A stretch of DNA of 64,000 nt, taken from NCBI RefSeq assembly GCF_019112545.1, contig NW_025064886.1, positions 932,490 to 996,489 on the forward strand. Reading direction: 5' to 3'. The translations under genes and the position numbers were made by a program. This DNA comes from Guyanagaster necrorhizus (lineage: Eukaryota; Basidiomycota; Agaricomycetes; Agaricales; Physalacriaceae). The first letter of the stretch is position 1. Each line of letters begins with the position of its first letter. Below are positions 47,713-60,200 of this stretch, piece by piece. Under the pieces are notes generated by a model. That model searched no databases, was not told the DNA's origin, and worked only from the letters and a program-made list of their open reading frames with translations.

Positions 47713-49258
47713 TTATGGTATCAGTGCCTCGCCACGTTCCTGCCTCGCCCTTTTCATCATTCTTTTTGCCAGAGCGACCCAATCCTGAGGCCCATTCTCA
47801 CCAACACCTCGAACCCAGTCATCGGCCACTCCCTCCTTTACGAGGTCAAACCAGACCTGCTTCAGCGTTATCTTGTTGTCGTACATGTCCTTCTCCCATT
47901 GAGGAACCACTTTTGCATCTCCTCCGAAGCTCGGAGCTGTATATGCGTACAGTTCATCACGGTAATCGAACTGTTCTGAGCCTTTGAATACGTGCCAGGC
48001 TTTTGCAAGTGCCAACGGATCTTCGGTCTGGAGCTCGGCTCGGAGTTGCTGATATCGGGTCACGATATCAGCAGTCTCTTTGGCGAGGTCTAGTTCGTTT
48101 GGATGGGCAAAAATATGAAGAGCCGCCCGTGCTTGAGCTTCAACAAGAGGGAAGGGGGCTACTTTGATTAAAAGTCCCATGAAAGCAATCGTGGTAGGAG
48201 GAAAACGAGACTGGAAGGGGAATAGATGCTGTGCCAAGGGGAAAATGTTATAGGTGGAGTTGTACAACTCTCGTGGAAGAGGAGGCACCGCTGCTGGAAG
48301 TCCGGGTACAAGGTCTTCGTTTGAAAGGAACGGAAAAGATACCTCGAAACCCGTAGCAAGAATGCAGCGATCGATACCAGCCTCTTTGGATCCGTCTTCA
48401 AAGAGGACACTTCCGTCATCTTCATAATGTACAGCGCGAGGACGTACTATCAGATTGCCGTCTTCTTCCCCCGTTCCGCCTGATACGGAGCGTACAAGGA
48501 TCTTCACATGCCTGCGAAGCTCAGCGGAGATATCGATCCCACTGGGGCCGTTTCCGACAACCAGAATCTTGTCTCCAATGACGTCCTGTGGACGTCTGTA
48601 CCACGAGGAATGAGACGCTCGTTTATCGTGCAGCCATTTCGAGAGACCGGGAGTGTCAGGGTAACGGGGCTTGCTATAATGGCCACTGCACACGATGACC
48701 CAATCAAAGTCAAGCGTCTCTTTGGTCGATAACTTGACTTTCCACTTGGAGCTCTCTGAGTCAAACTGCAGGGCAACGACTGAAGTCCCCAGACGAATGT
48801 GAGTGTTAAGACCAAAGTGTTTAGCATATGCCTGAAGATAATCTTCAACTACACGGGCGACAGGATATAATGGAGTTGAAGGCGGGAATGGGAGACTCGT
48901 GAATGACATGACGGGATGAGGGATATTGGTTGTCAGAGAGTCATAGAGCGCTGAAAGGGGAGGCTGGTCATCCACAGGTTCCGAGGGCTCCCTTTGGTTT
49001 CTATTTGTTAGATCACAGAAGCTTAGGACTATAATGAAGAACTTGCCATACTCCACCAACTTGATCTCGAGCTTCGAATACTGTAGGCTTGTAATTCCCT
49101 GACTTGAATTGCTCCGTATCCAAGACTGTTTTCAGGGTAGCAAGGCCTGTGGGACCTGCACCAATGATGCAGATGGTCGTATCGTGTGCTGAAATGAACC
49201 TGGTAGCTCATTGACAGGAAGTGATGGTGAACATGAAAGGCTGACCTGGTAGACCCAT
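47713..49258 (-). CDS. Flavin-containing monooxygenase (FMO type), paralog 1
   Basis: FAD/NADPH monooxygenase for N- or S-oxygenation or a tailoring step; substrate unknown. Start MGLP at 49258, first intron, then HDTTICIIGAGPTGLATLK with the FAD GxGxxG. Other motifs are FEARDQVGGVW, YDSLTTNIPHPVMSFTSLPF, FDWVIVCSGHYSKPRYPDTP, KILVVGNGPSGIDISAELR (NADPH site) and CILATGFEVSFPFL. The C-terminal part has SEQFDYRDELYAYTAP and GENGPQDWVALAKRMM, ending ERGEALIP, stop 47713. Two or three introns, all near the 5' end. It is a clear paralog of the plus-strand gene at 53627-55068; the two are divergently oriented about 4.4 kb apart with a C2H2 gene and a CYSTM gene between. Confidence 0.92.
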
Positions 49259-50309
49259 AATGATGACTAGATGCTCTAATCCGTCGCTGGAGGAAGAGAG
49301 AGGAAGGATTCAAGTTTTTCTTAAAAGATACGGAGCGGAACCAAATTGAGGGGATCCAGCAGCCGGTCCGAAACGCCGCAGCCTAGGCCGATCGACACGC
49401 CACGTCGCGCCAGCTCGACGCGAAATTACGCCTCATAGGTCACAGACTACAGATAAAAACATGAAAAAATCCAGTCAAGGATGGTTTTTTGGTACAACGG
49501 TCATGGAACACATTGTAGCAACTCCAGTTTTCGGCTTAGTAGCGAGGTCGTAGTATGCTGGCGGTTTAAACGTTATGACGAGAACAACTAATAATGTCGG
49601 ATGCTACCCAATCAACTTTGGTAAATCGACGAGGTTTTATATGTTGGAGAAAATTCGTACCTGGTCTATGCCATCAAGTACTGTTCGTGTGTGCGTAGGT
49701 AGGTATGCTTCATTGTTTCAAGGCGTTGTGTTCAATAATGGTTGGAGTATTTGTTCAAGCTTCGACAAGGCTGCGGCATTTTTTCTCTGAAAAACTGCGG
49801 TTCGGCATCTGCCGAGTGCCCTTCGTTGCTACTAAGCTGTTACGCTCTGTGCTCTGGCTCGGGTTCAATATGTGCCCTGATACTATCTGAAGATGGTAGG
49901 TTACTCGCCTAGGTTGAGTGATGGGTACGAACTGGAATGATAGAGTCTTGGCGAACGCGTCTACAGTTGCACTGGACCACTTCATGCTCAGGATCAGCTT
50001 TATCGCTCACCTTCATCTTTTGATATTTTCTAATCGGAATTTATAGCTGCTCAGAACACATCTCTACTATGCTTGGGATCGGCCATATTATCTTAGGGAA
50101 TTCTTGTCAATCAGATGCAGTCTCCGGATCATTTCAATATATTGTAGCGATCTTGGCCCAATTCATAGTCACGCGGATCGGAACCCTTATCTCATCCCAC
50201 TCAACTATTAGTGTCATCTCAGTGTGCATGTGATGACTACGCTTTCTGCATAAAACCCCTCGTCGCTGACGCTGGTTTCTTTTCCATCCATAAGTACGAC
50301 CTGTGCTGA
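49259..50309. other. Intergenic
   Basis: Upstream region of the monooxygenase (minus) and of the CYSTM gene (plus). Short frames at 49575-49890 show no recognisable motif. Confidence 0.45.
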
Positions 50310-50864
50310 ATGTCTTATTACCCCTCTCCTGCAGGTAAGTCTCTGCCAGAGGACATCGGCTTTTTTCACTTTCTAATGCAGGACTATCAGGGCCCCCACC
50401 CAACCATCAAAGCGGTCATTATCCCCAGGTTCGCTTCGAGAATCAAAAACATTGTCAGACGAAGCTCATATGGATAATAGCAACCTCCTCAGTCATACCA
50501 AGGCGATTACACGAATAAGGGACAGTTCTATGCGCCGCCCCAAGGGTACCAGCCTCAGTATCAGTACGCTCCGCAACCTCAGCCGCAGACTGTTTTGGTG
50601 TAGGGCATTCTTTATCTACCCATTCTCCATACCCTGATTTTCCTCTGCAGTACTCGGCAAGAGCGACGGGGCGACGATGGGTGCCTGAGAGCTTGCTTGG
50701 CCTGCTTATCCGGTATGGCATGTTTCTGTTGTTTAAACGGTACGTCTTGGCATGTCGGGTCAAAGCTATGCTTATTCTTTGTTATGTTTGTAAAAGCTAT
50801 ATTTTGATCTCCATATGGGAAACTTGTTCACCTTTGAATCCAAGCTTTAGCTCACGAGGTGTAG
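50310..50864 (+). CDS. CYSTM-module small protein
   Basis: Tail-anchored small proteins of this family sit in membranes through a cysteine-rich helix and are linked to stress and metal tolerance. Five exons fit: 50310-50334 (MSYYPSPA), 50382-50428 (LSGPPPNHQSGHYPQ), 50481-50599 (QPPQSYQGDYTNKGQFYAPP and a Gln/Tyr/Pro-rich run to QTVLV), 50651-50739 (TRQERRGDDGCLRACLACLS then GMACFCCLN) and 50851-50864. The Gln/Pro/Tyr-rich head and the terminal C-x3-C-x2-C...C-x-CC cluster are the family's layout. The ending is uncertain: splicing gives a short AHEV tail, while reading through the last donor gives a longer hydrophobic tail that stops near 50804. No exon is long enough to stand out as an open frame. 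Confidence 0.75.
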
Positions 50865-51291
50865 AAGCTACCAGCGACGAGAATGTCTGTATATGTGTCA
50901 CTAGCTATCTCACGCATGTATTGTGGTATACTCACATTTAATTTGAAAGATAATTGGGGAGGAATTGCGCCATCAAAGTAACTCGAATGGGCAATCTCGC
51001 CGTCATCTCAGCTTCTCGTCGTTCTGGTGTCAAATGCGTGTATATTTAGTGAATGATTTTTTAAAGACAATTTTCCTCATAGGAAATCACATAAGTACGC
51101 AATTGAAGAATACATGTACTGAAATGAAGAGACATACACACGCGATCCAATTGGATATACACTAAGTAACGGCAATATCAGGAAGTGAGAACGCGGCGGA
51201 CTTGGAACAATGAAGGGGTTGCTCACCTAAATAAGGTTGGACTATCACCCCAAGGGCGGCAAAATGCCCATTCGTCTACTTCATTGGGAAA
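50865..51291. other. Convergent spacer
   Basis: Lies between the 3' ends of the CYSTM gene and the C2H2 gene. No coding signal was seen. Confidence 0.45.
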
Positions 51292-52662
51292 TTAATGATA
51301 ATGGTTTCCCTCGTAGTATGCTCCACTGTCAAAGGATCCCAATGCATTTGGGAACGCGTATTCCGAAACATCGTTCGACAAAGGCAGCATCCAGGAAGTC
51401 GGCATCCAAGGTCGTTGTTCTGGGACCGAGAATAGTGCATTGTCCACGGGCTGCTGCGGCATGGCCAAGTTCGATGCATCCCAAGACACTGTTTGATAGG
51501 TTTGGTGCGGGGCAGAATAAGCGTGAATGGGAACTGAGGGTGGCGAAGGGGCCGCGTTGATGGACTGGGGTTCATATCCGTATCCGGAGGGACTAGTGGC
51601 GTAGGCGGGGGACGGATCGTTAAACGTGTTCGCATCCATTGTTGAGCCCATGGGATCGGGGAAATTGTAGGCGGGCGTGAAATGCAGGGTCGGCACAGGA
51701 TAAACGAGGTGTGGCTGAGCTTGTTGGTATATGATGGGACCAGGAAGCGCTTGGACAGGAACAGATACACTAAATGTGCTTGCAATTGCCGCTACATCCA
51801 TGGTTGAACCGTAAGAGTCCGTCGTGCCAACGCAGGGAGACGAAGCTGCACCCAAAGACCCACTGACATCTCCTGCGAGGCATCCTCTGTGTGACGAAAG
51901 GGGTTCGAGTCCGATATCCAAAGGAGGGCCCACGTTCATAGCAGGATATAGCACCTTTGCCTCGGGTAGTGCGCGCTTGTCACTCTGTTGCGAGCCAGTT
52001 GCCAAAGAAGTACAGAGGAACTGTTCCATGTCAGTGGCTACGGCCTGAGAGGATACCGAAGTTGTGTATGTACCAGAACGCATATCCAAGGCTGAATGAT
52101 TTAGAAGGGTGGGAGGCGAAAACTCTTCGACCGGCGTCTCATCAAGACTGGTGGCAGGAGTGTTGGAAGCATACGATAGCGACGAGCTGGACGATTCTAT
52201 AATAGTTCCTCGTTCATAGGCAGGCGCTTCAGATGAGGCCGCTCGGATTTCCCACCTCTCGGGTGGCACACAGTCGTGGTACTTTTTTCGATGAAAGTTG
52301 ATGGCGCCTTTGCTATTGGCACCAAATTGACAACCTGATGGATCTGCACATTTGTACTTTTCGTCTCCAGAGCTGAAAAGGACATAAATCGACGAAATGA
52401 TAATAGAAGAGATGACGAGCATACTGGTGGTCCTTGATGTGCTTCTCGAGGTTCGCTTTTTGTATGGTCATAAGTGGGCAGCCCCAGCAGTACAAGAGGC
52501 TAGCACAAACAATTAGCTTCATTAAGTTGACAAAATATAATCCACCCACTCTTTTTTTCCCTTAGTGTGTGTTTTCAAATGTCTCTCCAGGTCCACGCCC
52601 CGCGAGAGTGTCTTGTTACACCAGAAAATGGGGCACCTTGTACGTGCATTCCACTTAGCCAT
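51292..52662 (-). CDS. C2H2 zinc-finger transcription regulator
   Basis: Predicted DNA-binding nuclear protein with three fingers at its N-terminus. Start MAKWNARTRCPIFWC at 52662. Finger 1 is CPIFWCNKTLSRGVDLERHL with KTH. After a 50-bp intron (donor GTGGGT) finger 2 is YCWGCPLMTIQKANLEKHIK with DHH. After a second intron finger 3 is YKCADPSGCQFGANSKGAIN with FHRKKYH. The remaining 300 or so residues are Ser/Pro/Thr/Ala-rich with Tyr and Gln patches (PGPIIYQQAQPHLVYP, YGYEPQSINAAPSPPS), a plausible activation domain, ending YYEGNHYH, stop 51292. It sits between two paralogous flavin monooxygenases, so regulation of that group is a reasonable guess but not shown. Confidence 0.85.
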
Positions 52663-52949
52663 AACATGGAGAGAGTTATTTAGAGTATAGAAGCTCTGGG
52701 AGGACGTTCTGGACCCGTTTCTCTACCCGAGGGGGAGTGAGATGAAGGAGAGTTGGGGGCTGAACATGCGGGACTTTATACGCCTCCGGGCTGATGGATT
52801 GGTTGGGAGAATCAAGTCGGTTTTCACCATATAAGCAAACTGTGTAGGGGAGTGGCAACCAATTCGCATGAATAGCCGTTATGGGAAGGTGCCCAATTGG
52901 TTTCGGTTCGACCAATTTGACTTCCGCTCAATAAAGGAACAAGGTCGTT

Positions 52950-53580
52950 CCGGACATAGGCGAGAGGCACAGCAATCAACAGGAGTCATCCATTGCAATC
53001 CGTTACCGAGTAAGGGAAGTTCTGTAGCGCAGCGGAGCCTGCTAGAAGTACCCAGGAGGAGGACGTCATTTTCCAATTCCAAGAATTTTACCCGTCGACT
53101 GACATTCACAACTTTCAAGATGACTTTGTTATTAGAAGGACTTAGGATAGTTAAGGACAAAACGGCGCGTCCCAGGAAGCGGTTTCAAGGTCGGCAGTTT
53201 CCAGCACTTGAGAAGACGACCAAGAACGAGTGGAAGACCATATTGAGGTATCACGTAAGACACGCGACGCGTTGTTTGGCAAATTCCTGCAGTCCAAACT
53301 TCTGTCCCCTTCTGCAGGTACTCCCACTACTACTCAGCGGATGAATGAACACCTCGTCGTTTCGAATGGTTCATTGATCCACAATGCCTTTCTCGCTGGA
53401 ATATATGAGCCCTAATGGTCAGTCAACCGACAACGGTGCCTTTGCGTTGCCATCTCCTAGGTTCAACGTACAAATTTGGCTACCTTGCAGACGGAGATAG
53501 AAAAGCTCCAGATATCAAATGCGGTGCTTATTGATATCAGCGACGATAGCGGAAATGATGCTGCTTCATGGTCTAGAGGC
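52950..53580 (+). CDS. Possible small multi-exon gene, unknown
   Basis: Three segments look coding. EEDVIFQFQEFYPSTDIHNF at about 53050-53115 ends near a GTTATT donor. EVSRKTRDALFGKFLQSKLL with SAGTPTTTQRMNEHLVV and AFLAGIYEP lies at 53240-53412. LQTEIEKLQISNAVLIDISD with DSGND lies at 53480-53560 and has a coiled-coil look. I could not fix the start codon or all splice sites and recognise no domain. It lies between the starts of the C2H2 gene and the second monooxygenase and may overlap the latter's promoter or 5' leader. Confidence 0.4.
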
Positions 53581-53626
53581 GCATTTACTTGTGTTTGTTT
53601 CTGCCTCGTACTGATTAGTTTTTCAG

Positions 53627-55068
53627 ATGAATCACGCCCACAAACGAATATGTATCATTGGCGCAGGTCCGTCGGGACTAGCGGTGTTGAAGGTTATCCT
53701 CGATACAGAGGAGTTCAAGACAGGGATATGGCTTCCAACGGTATTTGAAGCTCGAGACAAGATTGGTGGAGTATGGTGAGTTGACCCTTTCACCAGCGAT
53801 GCGATCTTCACTTGATAGCATATACAAGGTATCCTGCACTTCCCACCGATAGTCCTCCTCTGACGCCGCTGTATGATTCCATGACCACAAATATCCCTCA
53901 TCCCGGTTTGTTTCCTTCTCTTATCCTTTGTTACCAGTCTTTTTCATTTTGTCGCCCAGTCATGGCTTATACCAGCTTCCCTTTTCCGCCCTCCACCCCC
54001 GTATTTCCTCCCGCTGCGACTGTTGAAACTTACTTGCACGATTATGCCGCTCACTTTCACCTCATTCAAAATATTCGGCTAAACGCGCGCGTTGAACATG
54101 TAGAGTGGAACCATGCAGCAAACTGTTGGCATGTTCTCGTGCAAGGCGAGACACTTGATTTTGATTTAGTCGTCGTTTCAAATGGTCACTTTCGTGTACC
54201 TCGATATCCGGATATCCCTGGTTTGGCGGAATGGCTGGAGAACGGGAAAGCATCTCATTCGGCTTGGTACAGAAACTCACAAAGCATAGGAGATGCCTGC
54301 ACGGTTGCTGTAGTTGGCTCTGGCCCCAGCGGTGTCGACATAGCTGCAGAGTTGCTTGCATCCGGAGTGAAAGTCGTGTATTCCGTGAACGATTGCATTC
54401 CAGAAACAACCGCCACTTTTAGGAAACGTGGAGCTATCACACATTTTGGTGACGGAATAACTTTCGTCGATGGTACTATTGAGCGTAATGTAGATCATTG
54501 CATCCTTGCCACCGGCTATCAGATGTGTTGTCCCTTCTTCTCTCCTGCGACCTTGCAGAATGAGTCTCCTCCCTTATTGCCGTCGAATTTATACAACTCC
54601 TCATACCACCTTTTTCCTCTCGGCAAACACATCTTCCCCCTCCGAGGAGACTTCCTCCATACAAGCCTCGCTTTTACTGGCCTCATACTTCGAGGAACTC
54701 CATTCTCGTTGTTTGAAGCACAGGCATATGCCATTGTGCGGGTGTTCCGGGATCCAAAAAGCCTTGACGAGGACAAGGAGATGGCCGAACTTCTCGAGCG
54801 TCAGCTGATGGTACCTGCTAAGGATTGGCATAGGCCAACCGAAGCTGAAGCGTTTGATTACCGCGACGGGCTGTACGAGTTTGGGGGGATGAGCATGCGA
54901 GTGGAACCATGGGAGAAAAGAATGTGGGAGTATAAAGTAGAGTTGAGACGAGAGTGGATGAAACTTGTGCGATCGGGAGAGGCATTTTCCTCGGTTCAAG
55001 GCATTGGCCAAAATGGAAGCCATGAATGGGTGGCGCTTCTTGAAAGCATTCTTCAAGGAGCGAACTAG
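53627..55068 (+). CDS. Flavin-containing monooxygenase (FMO type), paralog 2
   Basis: Same family and layout as the minus-strand gene at 47713-49258. Start MNHAHKRICIIGAGPSGLAV at 53627, directly after a TTTTTCAG that could be the acceptor of an intron in the 5' leader. FEARDKIGGVW precedes the first coding intron. Then come YDSMTTNIPHPVMAYTSFPF, FDLVVVSNGHFRVPRYPDIP, TVAVVGSGPSGVDIAAELLA and DHCILATGYQMCCPFF. The end has FDYRDGLYEFGG, GIGQNGSHEWVALLESILQG and stop 55066-55068. Three exons. The two FMO paralogs differ at many positions, so the duplication is not recent. Confidence 0.92.
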
Positions 55069-55237
55069 AGCATAAAAGAGAAGAGATTACGCACTTTCCA
55101 TCTCAACATACACCTCTGCGCGTCTGTCAGTCCCAGCCAGAAATCACCATCATTTTTTCGCTCAAAATAAACTCTTGGATTCAACGAGATCTTTGCGAAG
55201 TACAAGTATAGGCTCTTACCCGTCCCCCTTGACGCCG

Positions 55238-56269
55238 CTATTGGTCTTTGAGTCTATTGAAGTTCCCAGAAGCCATCAAGCCCTTCACGTATTCTTCGCC
55301 GTCCATGTCCTCTTTGTCTGTTGAACGTGATACATGGCCCCACTTCTCGGCCTCCGATATCGTCTTCTGGGCCTGTGTTTTGACCAAAAAAAGGGCTTCA
55401 CTTCCAAACTGAATTCTCAGGGGCAATGTCGGCTCGTCCGCCAACTTGTACAATGTTTGCCCCATACGAGCAGCGCTCCCCAAAACAGGACCATTGCTTT
55501 CGTGGATTTTGTGGAACATATGACACGGATTCGTATCTTCCGTGTAAGCAGGATGTGGTGGGATATGGCCGGCGGAAGTGCCCTTCCATTCGCTGTCAAA
55601 ACCTCCAGGCTCGATGATGGTGCCTTTTATGTTCCATTTCGGATCCATTTCTTTCAGAAAAGATTCTGTGAAAGCTTCCAATGCTGAAACAAGGCCTGTA
55701 AGTAGCATCCTGTGCTTTACATAAATGGATACTTACCAAATTTACCAGAACTGTAATATGCGAGAGTAGGATTGGCCATATAACCGCCGACGCTGCTGAC
55801 ATTGAATACTCGTCCACCTTCTCCCCTGGGATTCACTTCTCTGAATATTTTGACAGCCTAGAGTAATTTTCAATCATCACTCCACGAGAGCCAAGTCGGT
55901 GCTTGCCTCTTTTATAACATGCACTGGCCCCCAGAATTGTACCTCAAACTGTCTGCGTGCATCCTCCTCCGGTATGGCTTCTATTTCACCGAAGACGGCG
56001 TAACCGGCGTTATTAACCACGATGTCCAGCCTACCGAATTGCTTGATCGCCGTTTCGAATGCCAGTTTGATCTGTGTCTCGTTCGTAACGTCCAGTGGGA
56101 GTACGAGGAGCTGAGTTGAGGGGAATTTATCTTTGAGGTAATCGAGGACTTCGGGCTTACGAGCAGTTGCAACGACGCGCTCTCCAGCAGCAAGGATAGC
56201 TTCTACAGTGGCTTTACCTAGCCCGCTGGAAGTACCGGTGATGAACCAGACGCGAGATGTGTTAGGCAT
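55238..56269 (-). CDS. Short-chain dehydrogenase/reductase (SDR)
   Basis: Classical SDR oxidoreductase using NAD(P)(H). Start MPNTSRVWFITGTSSGLGKA at 56269 carries the TGxxxGxG cofactor loop. The following ERVVATARKPEVL suggests NADPH preference (Arg after the second strand). LPLDVTNETQIKLAF and DIVVNNAGYAVFGEIE follow. The active site is VFNVSSVGGY and AYYSSGKFALEAFTESFLKE, giving Ser, Tyr-x3-Lys. WNIKGTIIEPGGFDSEW and the C-terminal ASGNFNRLKDQ end at 55238. Two introns. Its 3' end lies only 169 bp from that of the second FMO, tail to tail. Substrate unknown; a tailoring role with the FMOs is an inference from position. Confidence 0.92.
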
Positions 56270-57278
56270 GATTGAAAAAGTGATCTGTGTGCACTGGAAA
56301 GAAACGAACGTTATATACGAAATAAACTTCCGGCAGAACGCGTCAGCCGTCCAGGTACTTCGACTTGTAGTCATACTTTCGTGGTCATGACATTGAGTTG
56401 CCGGTGGCGGCATGGAATTCCCTGGTAAATACTATTTCTTTGATGACATTGTCTCGTTGCCTTCATGCCGATATTGATATAAGCAACCATTTGATCGCTG
56501 GAGACCGTCTTTTCTCCTTCCTGACATTGAGATGTTTCTTCACAGCCTCGTTCATGACGCATATGAACGCGCTACAGACCCTCGCACAACATCTAGCGCT
56601 TGGAGAGGAGTTGTAATGGCTATTGTCCAGATCATCGATTCTTATTCTTTCCCCCGTCGAGAATTTGTTTCACATCTGAAGACAGTGCTGGACCGAGTAT
56701 TCTGCACATCCCTGGGAGACTAGCATGGACGAACTTTTGGTCAAACAGATGCTCAATCTACTATTGCAAGTGCTGAATCGCTGGAGCAGAATCACCTTCG
56801 ATCTACGGCCGGGTTTCTTTGCCGTCTCTTCCTGTCGTGCGTGTAGCAGTAATTTCTTCAGCTATCACGACCACGGTCAGCCCCGGTCTCGCATCGACGC
56901 TGTTGAAATAGAATGGCATTGAAACTTCAGTCCACAAAGAGTTGGAGGGTCTAGTCGTGTACTAGGAAGATGAACAAGTGACCTTTTCCCAAATCGTTGT
57001 TCACTATTGTCAAATCATTTACCCAAGCGTCCACCAGTAGAAGCAATCCCTTGGAAGAAGTGATTGAACTACAAGTTCGAACGCTTATCAAGTGACGAAC
57101 GCTGAATTGAAATTATTGAAACAACGAAATCATCTCTGTTAGCGTACGCTAAATAGAGTCTCCTGGTTCGACCAGCATTCCATAATCCGGGGAACATCTG
57201 TAGTCCTTACCCGATAACCAGACTAGGATCATCACCAGCGTCTGTTGGCTTTCACATTCGCACCACAATAGTTGTGAA
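56270..57278. other. Intergenic
   Basis: About 1 kb upstream of the SDR and downstream of SEA4. Short plus-strand frames at 56398-56922 lack motifs. No gene was recognised. Confidence 0.45.
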
Positions 57279-60200
57279 TCAAAATTCGTTAGCACATGTA
57301 CAATCACAATTGGCTACGGCGCATGTCGCATGACATTGATCTCCATCCTCTCCGAAAAACCAATCAAGTATATGTGAGGCATGCCCACCATGCCTGCAGG
57401 TCTGGCACATAACAATAGCATCATCGATAGTATCTGCCCAACTGGATGAGTTTACATTCCAGCTAGCTAGCGCATACGCATACCTGTGTATTGAGCCTGC
57501 GAACGCGCAAGCTCCACATCCCGAGCGCCGTCGGGAATAACGCTCAGAGTCATAAGACAAACAGAACATCGGGGCAAGGAACGTCCGCAATGAGGGCATG
57601 CAGCCTGGGAAAGAGGTCGTCAGTCCCAAGACATACTTCTATTGATAAAATGATGACCTTTCCACGTCGTACGCTCTCAGGCCCCTCGTCGCTGAGGTGC
57701 TTATTACAATAGTTACACCTAATCAGAATTTGCCTAGGCACCCACTCGCGAGGTGGTATACACCCCTCCTCAATCGCCCCCTGGATCAGGCGACCACGAG
57801 TGATATCAAAATCCACCCGATGGTGGAAGAGCTTGAACCCATCCAGAAGATCTCGGTAGGCATCCAACCACCGATCGACCCGCACGTCAGAAAACTTGGT
57901 TGGGCAAACATAAGAGGACATGATAGCAGCGGTCTGTATATCTCCAGATTTGTCCACATAAGCTTGGAGAAGATCTATCCCGGATTTAGTCAACCCGGTG
58001 ACGATCATAGCGTCAATGTCCCCACGGACCCTCCGCTCCTTCACTCGTCTCAAATATGAAGTCAAAGTCTTGTCGTCGAGAAACTGGAAAGCGATGGCAA
58101 GACGTTCTCGGAAAGGTAAAACCTCTTCGTCGAGAACCTCGCGCCAGTCACCCAACGTCAAGTGGACGAGCATAGCTCGGAAGTAGGGATCCTGCAGCTT
58201 GACGATTACACGTTCCCTCAGCTCCGAATGTCTGAAAGCAGCAGACGAACCGTGCGGCGTTAGAGCCGCAAGAATTCCGGACATCATATGGTGACTCTCA
58301 TCTATATGTATCATGAGCACGACACTCGTGAACCTCCAGATGAACCCAGCGCTGACCTTCGCTTCGCAGAAGCAGTTCCACTGCCTTAGCATAATGTTTG
58401 GTAAAAACTAACCAGCACGCTGCTCGAGAGATCTTTCCGTCACCCTCCCATCTGTGCACAAGTTAAAAGGGGGATAGAAGAGTAGAAAGATAAGAAGACC
58501 TCTTGATATCCGCCATCAATTCCTCTTCCCTAAGGCTCCAACCTGTCAATTGAAGGGCCACTTGTCTTTGCAACAGCTTGGATGTTGTCACTACAGGCTT
58601 CCACCTGACCAAGTCCAGATCACTACGGGCCAACAATTCCGAGAGAGCGGCGAAGAAGTTGGCCTGTAAATCAACTACAGGCGATGCAGTACGACGTCCT
58701 TGGTAAGAATCCGAAGCATCAGCGACATTAAGTGTATTGCCATAAGCCGACGGGGCCTCGTAAGATGCGTGCGTGAACGCTGGGAACCCCTCCCAAATGC
58801 TGAGTAGACCCTCATAGCTGAAATCATAACCATGAAGCTTTGACGACGGTACGCAAAGAATATCACGACTATCTGCATCACGGGTTAGGCAAATCCTCCG
58901 CAGCACTATAAATGAGAATATTTACATGATATCCACTTCCAAACATCGGAAAGCATTTGAGATGAGCCATCATATGGATCATGGTCGTCCTGAGCTACAA
59001 GGGAATTGTGATCAGGCTGCAGAAGATATCAGTGATGTAGTCTTTAGGTGAAAATAGGATGACTGACGCTATTGAGGCCGTATCCACGGATTGCCCGTCG
59101 TCGCATCACCATAGAAATATCAGCCTGAATCACCGCGGCTATACCCTTGAGAGGCTGCTTCTTCCCTCTGCTCAAGCTGCGACCGACGGGATAAGGACGT
59201 GCAGCAGCCAGCTTATCCGAGGTACCCCCTGTGTCATTCCGTGGTCTTGATAATGAACGTTTCAATGGCCCGCTATGCGCTTCCAAGTGTTGATCATGCA
59301 CTCTCAAGGACGCTGGACTGAATGATCGTTTTTCAGGACGAGTCGCAGCTAGATTCGCGGTGGCCTTTGTGGCAGTTATGCCTCCAGAAAGCGGGGGGAA
59401 ACCATCTTCATCTCCACGGCCAAACAATGGCGGAGTAGCAGACTTGTCAGGATCTGGTGGCGTGGTTCTCTCTCTACCCCGGCGGGATTGTGAGCGCGAA
59501 GGAGGATTGCTCTTTGCCTGACTTTCAGGGTCATCCTTGAGGATATCCCAAGGTTCCGGAGGGGTTTCGACGTCCCTGACGGCCGACAGAACACGATATG
59601 AAAGTCCTGCTCCTATAACAAGATCTCCACGAGCACTCCAAGCTGCTTGTTTTGGGGTATCGTAGACGGCGTGAAGCTCTAAATCTCCTTCCTTGTTGAC
59701 AACCATGATGTTAGATGAAAGAGGATGGGCACAAGTCGACGGAACTAGAGCAAAAGATGCCAACGGTCGATCGAATGACTTGGCTTGGCCATAAATAAGA
59801 CGGATGCCACCAGGTATGTTAAAGGAGGACTTACTTTGGCGAGTGTCATACAGAATCATGTTCGCCTGAGACGCTGGTTCTCTTCCTGATGGTACAGCCG
59901 TGTCTGTATTCGCCGCACCACCCCACGGTAAGTTTGGCCACGATCGCTTCGTCGTCCGGCTTGAAGGTGCCGAATCTCGCGATTTCTCTCCATCAGAGGA
60001 TCTGTCGTTCATCAATTGAGCTTGGGCTTCCATGATGTCCCACATTCTCACTCTCAAAGCGTTTCTCTCCAATGTGGCCAGGGTCCCTCGTCTTGTCGAG
60101 GAAAACTCAACAATATTGTATGGTTGGATATAATCCCTAACAGCGCCATCGGCTGCAGACGCTTCCCTCTCAGTGAAGGTGAGGAGGGGCTGTACAAACT

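Noticed and set aside
51900..51915. GGTTCGAGTCC string resembling a tRNA T-loop
   Set aside because: It lies inside the C2H2 coding exon and no acceptor or anticodon arm can be paired around it.
52868..53344. 158-codon plus-strand open frame as a gene
   Set aside because: It crosses better-supported exon segments in another frame and shows no domain.
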